Assembly (NCBI RefSeq): GCF_905372525.1
Contig: NZ_CAJPPN010000026.1
Span: 1-30,634, forward strand
Length of the DNA: 30,634 nucleotides
Source: an uncultured Porphyromonas sp.
Lineage (GTDB): Bacteria > Bacteroidota > Bacteroidia > Bacteroidales > Porphyromonadaceae
Direction of reading: 5' to 3'
Below, one piece after another: positions 26,811 to 30,634 of the stretch; the stretch's first letter is position 1, and each line of letters starts with the position of its first letter. The notes beneath the pieces are model-generated. The model ran no database searches and was not told the origin of the DNA. It was given only the letters and a program-made list of their open reading frames with translations. The translations under genes were made by a program, and so were the position numbers.

Positions 26811-27860
26811 ATGAACAAGTTCATCATAGCCCTATCGGCAGTCGTGCTCCTCTTCGCCTCCTGCCGTAAGGATACTCCCGAGCAGCCCAAGGCTACCTTC
26901 TCGGTGATCTCTGCGCCCAAGCTCTTCAAGGTCATCGGTGGCACTCAGGAGGTCACCCTCGACAAGGCGCCTAGCAGTGCCTACGCAGAGGACAGCTGGC
27001 TCAGTGTCACCGTGAGCGGTACGAGCCTTCACCTCACGGCCAAGACCAACGAGCAGCTGGAGTCCCGCAACACGCTACTCGTCGTCAAGAACGCTACGGG
27101 GGACTCCATTGCCCTAAACGTCATGCAGGAAGGTGTGAACTTCGGTCTCTCCAAGACGAATAACATCATCGGCGGTGACGAAGCCGTAGAGCGTACGGTC
27201 AAGGTGACCTCCAATGTCCCCGTGACCTATGCTACCACAGATAGCTGGGTCACAGCTACCCTCTCTGGCAATACCCTCACCATCAAGGCTGCTGCCAACG
27301 GCACAGGCCGTCCTCGTACAGCTTGGGTCACGGCTACAGCTCTTGGCAAGATCGATTCCCTACAGGTCACGCAGGCCTCGCTCAAGGATGTCGCTGGTGA
27401 GTATATCCAGACAGCTCATACGATCGATGGGAACAAGCTCGTCGAGACGATGGCCAATATCAAGATCGTCCGTGTCACCGACACCAAGGCACAGTTCATC
27501 ATCGAGGATATGTTCTCCTGGGATATTGACTTTACCCCCGGTCGTGGCTTTGTCCTGACCAATGGTCGTACGCTCTATGAGGATACCGAGGATGGTAAGC
27601 CCATCTACTACATCTCGCTCCTGGCTGCCGATGATACCAATGCAGAGAACCCAACGGTCATCATCGGGAACCGTGACCCTCTGCGTATCAACATCACGAC
27701 CAAGGGTGAGCTCGTCTTCGAGCAGTATCAGGCACTCTCACCCGTGCAGACCTGGGGCTCATACGCCATCGGTAAGTCTACCTCGAAGACTGCTATCGAC
27801 AGCGAGCACTTCCGTGGTGTGGTCGAGGTCTTTGCCCAGCCCAAGCTCCAGCGCAAGTAG
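26811..27860 (+). CDS. Lipoprotein with two BACON-like domains
   Basis: A 349-residue lipoprotein (lipobox FASC, Cys18). Two Ig-like units of about 80 residues follow. The first (about 30-112) has SWLSVTVSGTSLHLTAKTN and ends LNVMQEG. The second (about 115-190) has DSWVTATLSGNTLTIKAAAN and ends LQVTQAS; the paired SWL/SWV and final V-x-Q are BACON hallmarks. A third region (about 192-345) has no named match. BACON domains often bind glycans or mucins or act as spacers on surface proteins. It is the last gene of the SusC operon and is followed by a strong terminator. Confidence 0.82.
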   Translation: MNKFIIALSAVVLLFASCRKDTPEQPKATFSVISAPKLFKVIGGTQEVTLDKAPSSAYAEDSWLSVTVSGTSLHLTAKTNEQLESRNTLLVVKNATGDSIALNVMQEGVNFGLSKTNNIIGGDEAVERTVKVTSNVPVTYATTDSWVTATLSGNTLTIKAAANGTGRPRTAWVTATALGKIDSLQVTQASLKDVAGEYIQTAHTIDGNKLVETMANIKIVRVTDTKAQFIIEDMFSWDIDFTPGRGFVLTNGRTLYEDTEDGKPIYYISLLAADDTNAENPTVIIGNRDPLRINITTKGELVFEQYQALSPVQTWGSYAIGKSTSKTAIDSEHFRGVVEVFAQPKLQRK

Positions 27861-27923
27861 CCCCTTCTCTCGCTACACGCTCCTAGCCTATACAGCTCAC
27901 GTGTAGTCCCCCTTTAGCAACAG

Positions 27924-27971
27924 AAAGCCAAGCGGCTGCGATACTCGGTGTATCGTAGCCGCTTGGCTTTT
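27924..27971 (+). terminator. Terminator of the SusC operon
   Basis: A 21-bp stem (27924-27944 with 27950-27970, one G-T pair) closes a TCGGT loop and ends in CTTTT. It begins 63 bases past the last stop codon of the operon. Confidence 0.92.
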
Positions 27972-28086
27972 AGAGGAGGGGAGTGGCTCGATACACTTCC
28001 CTCCCCGTCCTTACTGACTCCTACCTCAGCTCTACCTCGTCCTGCTGGTAGCCTTGTCCCTAGCCCCTCCAAGAAGAAAAAAACAC

Positions 28087-28095
28087 TACCTTTAC
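28087..28095 (+). promoter_or_regulatory. Likely -7 element for the small membrane protein
   Basis: TACCTTTAC resembles TAnnTTTG with one change. It lies about 90 bases before the ATG at 28186 and inside an upstream in-frame TTG extension, which supports the later start. Confidence 0.4.
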
Positions 28096-28185
28096 GAGGG
28101 AGTGGAGCAGGGAATTCCTAGTGTAGCCCCGAGCTCCTCTCCCCCCTCAAGCATATCCAATCCAATCAATAAGCCAAGCAAGCCT

Positions 28186-28617
28186 ATGTCACCATCTATG
28201 ATGATCCTCCTGGGGGGAATCCTGCTCCTCGGACTACTCGTACAGCTCTACATGATGCGTCGGAACAAGCGTGGTATAGAGGCCTTCCTCGCCAAGCACC
28301 CCGATGCCGTGCGGGTACGTCTCGCCTCGAGCCTAGTCGATAGTCTCATCACGGGCAGTGTCTCTGTGGATGCTGTGGATGATGGGGAGACCCCCGTGCT
28401 GACCAACGATGGTCTGAAGGTCATCCTCCTCCTTGCCCCTGGGACACACCAGCTCCACCTCTCCACCCAGTACAATACGGTCGAGATGGGTAAGGCCCGT
28501 ACCAAGGTTAGCCCCAGCTCCCTCCTCACCGTCACGGTCGAGGCGGGGCACAGCTACACCCTCAGTACCCGCCGCGTCGAGGGCGAGACCTTCGCCTACG
28601 AGCTCACCCAGGCGTAG
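28186..28617 (+). CDS. Small one-TM protein, function unknown
   Basis: A 143-residue protein starting MSPSMMILLGGILLLGLL, with one transmembrane helix (about 5-24), then RRNKRG and a soluble domain of alternating strands (LLLAPGTHQLHLST, then SSLLTVTVEAGHSYTLST). The pattern recalls small PEGA-like or carbohydrate-display beta domains, but no family is recognised. The open frame runs upstream to a TTG at 28054; the ATG at 28186 is chosen because the hydrophobic segment begins there and a promoter-like motif lies between. A strong hairpin with T-run ends the transcript. Confidence 0.6.
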   Translation: MSPSMMILLGGILLLGLLVQLYMMRRNKRGIEAFLAKHPDAVRVRLASSLVDSLITGSVSVDAVDDGETPVLTNDGLKVILLLAPGTHQLHLSTQYNTVEMGKARTKVSPSSLLTVTVEAGHSYTLSTRRVEGETFAYELTQA

Positions 28618-28688
28618 CCCCCCGACCGACCCTCCTACTGGGTAGCCTCTATCATCGAGTGCCCCACTAGGTGCTCTTCGCTGTGCAC

Positions 28689-28742
28689 AGCCCCCGAGTC
28701 GGGGAGTCCTTGACTCCTCGGCTGGGGGGGCTATTTGTTTTC
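28689..28742 (+). terminator. Terminator after the small membrane protein
   Basis: Arms at 28689-28708 and 28712-28732 pair along most of their length (AGCCCCC with GGGGGCT, GGAGTC with GACTCC) around a 3-base loop, followed by ATTTGTTTTC. It also insulates the next gene. Confidence 0.85.
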
Positions 28743-28795
28743 TCGAGGGGTGAGGCTAGGCAAGAGGCGGCGACGGGGCGCCCTCGATATTTAAC

Positions 28796-28804
28796 TATCT
28801 TTGC
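28796..28804 (+). promoter_or_regulatory. -7 promoter element before the barrel protein
   Basis: TATCTTTGC is a full match to TAnnTTTG and ends 26 bases before the ATG at 28831. No -33 TTTG is present at the right spacing. Confidence 0.65.
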
Positions 28805-28830
28805 ACATTACTACAAGTTAATAGATCCTT

Positions 28831-29616
28831 ATGGTCAAACGATTATCCTCTCTGCTGGCACTCCTCTGTCTGCCAGCACCGATGTGTGCGCAGATGCTCT
28901 TCTCTGAGAACCTCACGATGAGCCTCGACAGTACCAAGACCCTACAGGGGACGATCATGCCCGTCCTCAACTTCCAGAATGAGAAGGAGAATGTCTTCAC
29001 CCTCAAGAATACAGCCAATATCAATCTCCTGATCAGGCGCAACCGTGTCCTGAACCTTATCAACAAGCTCGAGTTCTCTACCTACGGGGACAAGATCACG
29101 GTGAGCGGGGGGTACGTGCACACGGAGTTTCGCTACCTCCTAGACCGAGCCTTCGAGATCTATCCCTACGCCGAGTCGCAGTGGGCAGAGAGTCGGGGGA
29201 TGACCTTCAAGCTCTCCACGGGTCTACAGTCCCGCTATCGCCTTATCAATAGCGATCATAGCCTGATGTTCGCTACCGTGGGGCTATTCTTCGAGTACGA
29301 GGAGTGGAAGCAACCCTTCCCCAACGCTCAGGTCGGTAGGTATGCCCATAGCCGCAAGGTCAAGGCGCACCTCTCCCTGGGCTTCCGCCACCAGCTAGCA
29401 GACCTGTGGGAGCTGACGACGACGGCGATCTATCAGGCGACCCCAGATAGCCACTTTACCCGACCCCGCTGGGGGGGAGCCGTAGACCTCAAGTACCGTA
29501 TCACCCCTACGATAGGTATACGGGGTACCTATCGCCTGATCTACGACACCGACCCAATCGTCCCCATCCGTAGGGACTATAATGTCGTCGATGCAGGGAT
29601 CGACTTCTCCTTCTAG
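28831..29616 (+). CDS. Outer-membrane beta-barrel protein, DUF481-like
   Basis: A 261-residue protein with a signal peptide ending MCAQ (about 18-21). Regularly spaced amphipathic strands follow, such as LNLINKLEFSTYGDKITVSGG, MTFKLSTGLQSRYRL, KVKAHLSLGFRHQLA and GGAVDLKYRITPTIGIRGTYRLI. It ends NVVDAGIDFSF, a terminal Phe typical of outer-membrane barrels. Size and the end YDTDPIVPIRRDYNVVDAGIDF recall DUF481 and similar salt-stress or porin-like families, but the call is tentative. It lies 36 bases before the DUF421 gene and may be co-transcribed with it. Confidence 0.65.
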   Translation: MVKRLSSLLALLCLPAPMCAQMLFSENLTMSLDSTKTLQGTIMPVLNFQNEKENVFTLKNTANINLLIRRNRVLNLINKLEFSTYGDKITVSGGYVHTEFRYLLDRAFEIYPYAESQWAESRGMTFKLSTGLQSRYRLINSDHSLMFATVGLFFEYEEWKQPFPNAQVGRYAHSRKVKAHLSLGFRHQLADLWELTTTAIYQATPDSHFTRPRWGGAVDLKYRITPTIGIRGTYRLIYDTDPIVPIRRDYNVVDAGIDFSF

Positions 29617-29652
29617 TCCCGCACCTCCTACTTCACCACCGATTATAGAGAT

Positions 29653-30333
29653 ATGACTATCTTCGAATGTCTACAGAGGGAAGAATTCTTCTACCTCAAT
29701 GTCTTCCTCAAGCTCCTCCTCGGCCTCCTCGCCATCGTATTCGTTATCAACAAGTCGGGCAAGGGGAACCTCGCCCCCACCTCCGCCATAGACCAGGTAC
29801 AGAACTATGTCCTCGGGGGTATCATCGGCGGGATCATCTACAGCCCATCAGTCACCATCCTACGGTTTGCCGTCGTCCTAATGATATGGGTTCTACTCAT
29901 CATCGGCCTGCGTCGGCTCAAGACGAAGAGCCATGCCATCAAGAAGTTCGTAGACGGATCGCCCATTGTGCTCATCAAGCATGGGGAGGTCGATGTCGAG
30001 GCCTGCCGTAGAGCTAAGATCACGGCGGCCGAAGTCGCCTTTAAGCTACGGCGAGAGGGTGTCTATCACGTGCGAGATGTCAAGCGTGCAGTCTTCGAGC
30101 AGAACGGGGAGCTCATCATCGTCCTCCGTGGAGAGGAGAACCCCAAGTACCCGATCATCACGGACGGGATCGTGCAGAGTAGCGTGCTCGATGATATAGA
30201 TAGGAGTGAGGAGTGGCTCGAGGGTGAGCTCCAGAAGGCTGGCTATAACTCAGCCTCCGAGATCTTCCTCGCCGAATATGAGAGCGGGCAGATGAAGTTC
30301 ATTCCCTTTGACCAAGCTCCTCAGGCCAGCTAG
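29653..30333 (+). CDS. DUF421 (YetF/YcaP-like) membrane protein
   Basis: A 226-residue inner-membrane protein. Three hydrophobic helices occupy about 15-33, 50-66 and 68-86. A soluble C-terminal domain follows, with DGSPIVLIKHGEVDVEACRRA (about 101-121), ELAFKLRR-like VAFKLRREGVYHVRDVKRAVFEQNGEL (about 128-154), the standard DUF421 block. The function of the family is not well defined. No enzyme motif is visible. The gene has no promoter of its own and ends 100 bases before a 23-bp repeat array. Confidence 0.9.
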   Translation: MTIFECLQREEFFYLNVFLKLLLGLLAIVFVINKSGKGNLAPTSAIDQVQNYVLGGIIGGIIYSPSVTILRFAVVLMIWVLLIIGLRRLKTKSHAIKKFVDGSPIVLIKHGEVDVEACRRAKITAAEVAFKLRREGVYHVRDVKRAVFEQNGELIIVLRGEENPKYPIITDGIVQSSVLDDIDRSEEWLEGELQKAGYNSASEIFLAEYESGQMKFIPFDQAPQAS

Positions 30334-30433
30334 CCGCTTACTCCCGTCAGCTTACCCCTGTCAGCGCACCCCATTCTCCACCTGGAGCGCCCTAGAGATA
30401 GGCACGGCTTGATGCTCCCCATACCCCTCATTC

Positions 30434-30634
30434 CGCTCTTACCGAGGGTGCAGAGACGATCATACCGAGAGCTCTGAGACGCTCTTACCGAGAGCGCAGA
30501 GGCGCTCTTACCGAGAGCGCAGAGACGCTCATACCGAGAGCGCAGAGACGCTCATACCGAGAGCGCAGAGACGCTCTTACCGAGAGCGCAGAGACGCTCT
30601 TGCCGAGAGCGCAGAGACGCTCTTGCCGAGAGCG
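30434..30634 (-). repeat. 23-bp palindromic tandem array, nine units, cut by window end
   Basis: Nine units start at 30434, 30457, 30480, 30503, 30526, 30549, 30572, 30595 and 30618, an exact 23-bp period. The core CGCTCTTACCGAGAGCG is the reverse complement of the unit at 201-309, so this array is in the opposite orientation. The spacers are CAGAGA with small changes. The first two units are degenerate. The last unit ends exactly at the window edge, so the array may continue. Confidence 0.95.

Noticed and set aside
28054..28185. 44-residue N-terminal extension of the small membrane protein from a TTG
   Set aside because: The extension is Ser/Pro-rich and covers a promoter-like motif; the ATG at 28186 directly precedes the transmembrane helix.

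Overview
The window looks like chromosomal DNA from a Bacteroidota bacterium, most likely Porphyromonas or a close relative. Four observations support this. There is a SusC/SusD pair. Many lipoproteins have a short signal peptide ending at a cysteine. Start codons mostly lack Shine-Dalgarno motifs, and several genes are preceded by the Bacteroidota -7 element TAnnTTTG (before the genes at 591, 6596, 19470 and 28831, and on the minus strand before 13709 and 15400). Finally, 23-bp minisatellite arrays resemble in period and intergenic position the BrickBuilt elements described in P. gingivalis. The genus is inferred, not proven. No rRNA, tRNA, CRISPR array or intact insertion sequence was seen.

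Layout: 1-590 is non-coding and holds a five-unit 23-bp palindromic array (201-309). 591-6436 is a run of six plus-strand genes: a DUF4199 membrane protein, a polyprenyl-phosphate-type glycosyltransferase, an ApbE flavin transferase lipoprotein, and a complete iron/heme/cobalamin-type ABC importer (binding lipoprotein, FecCD permease, ATPase). 6596-12048 holds housekeeping genes: lepA, dnaB, an M24 peptidase, coaD and a SUI1/YciH-like factor. They end at a 24-bp perfect palindrome probably shared as a terminator with the convergent minus-strand pair nitroreductase / DUF2520 Rossmann protein (13709-12286). A minus-strand FadL-type outer-membrane transporter (15400-13847) follows, with an operator-like inverted repeat above its promoter.

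15401-16243 is a long non-coding region with a second, inverted and degenerate form of the 23-bp repeat plus an orphan terminator. It precedes the most notable genes. 16244-18034 encodes a surface or periplasmic lipoprotein that reads as a member of the thiol-activated (cholesterol-dependent) cytolysin family, but without the canonical cholesterol-reading undecapeptide. 18116-19078 encodes a YD-repeat-like lipoprotein separated from it by a strong terminator.

19470-27860 is a five-gene SusC/SusD operon with a HExxH metallopeptidase lipoprotein, a DUF4302 lipoprotein and a two-BACON-domain lipoprotein. It has a good promoter about 280 nt upstream, stem-loops between genes, and a strong terminator. 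No glycoside hydrolase is linked to it, so a peptide, metal-chelate or glycoprotein-derived substrate is more plausible than a classical polysaccharide (inference). The window closes with a small one-TM protein, an outer-membrane barrel protein, a DUF421 membrane protein, and a nine-unit 23-bp array in inverted orientation that runs off the window end.
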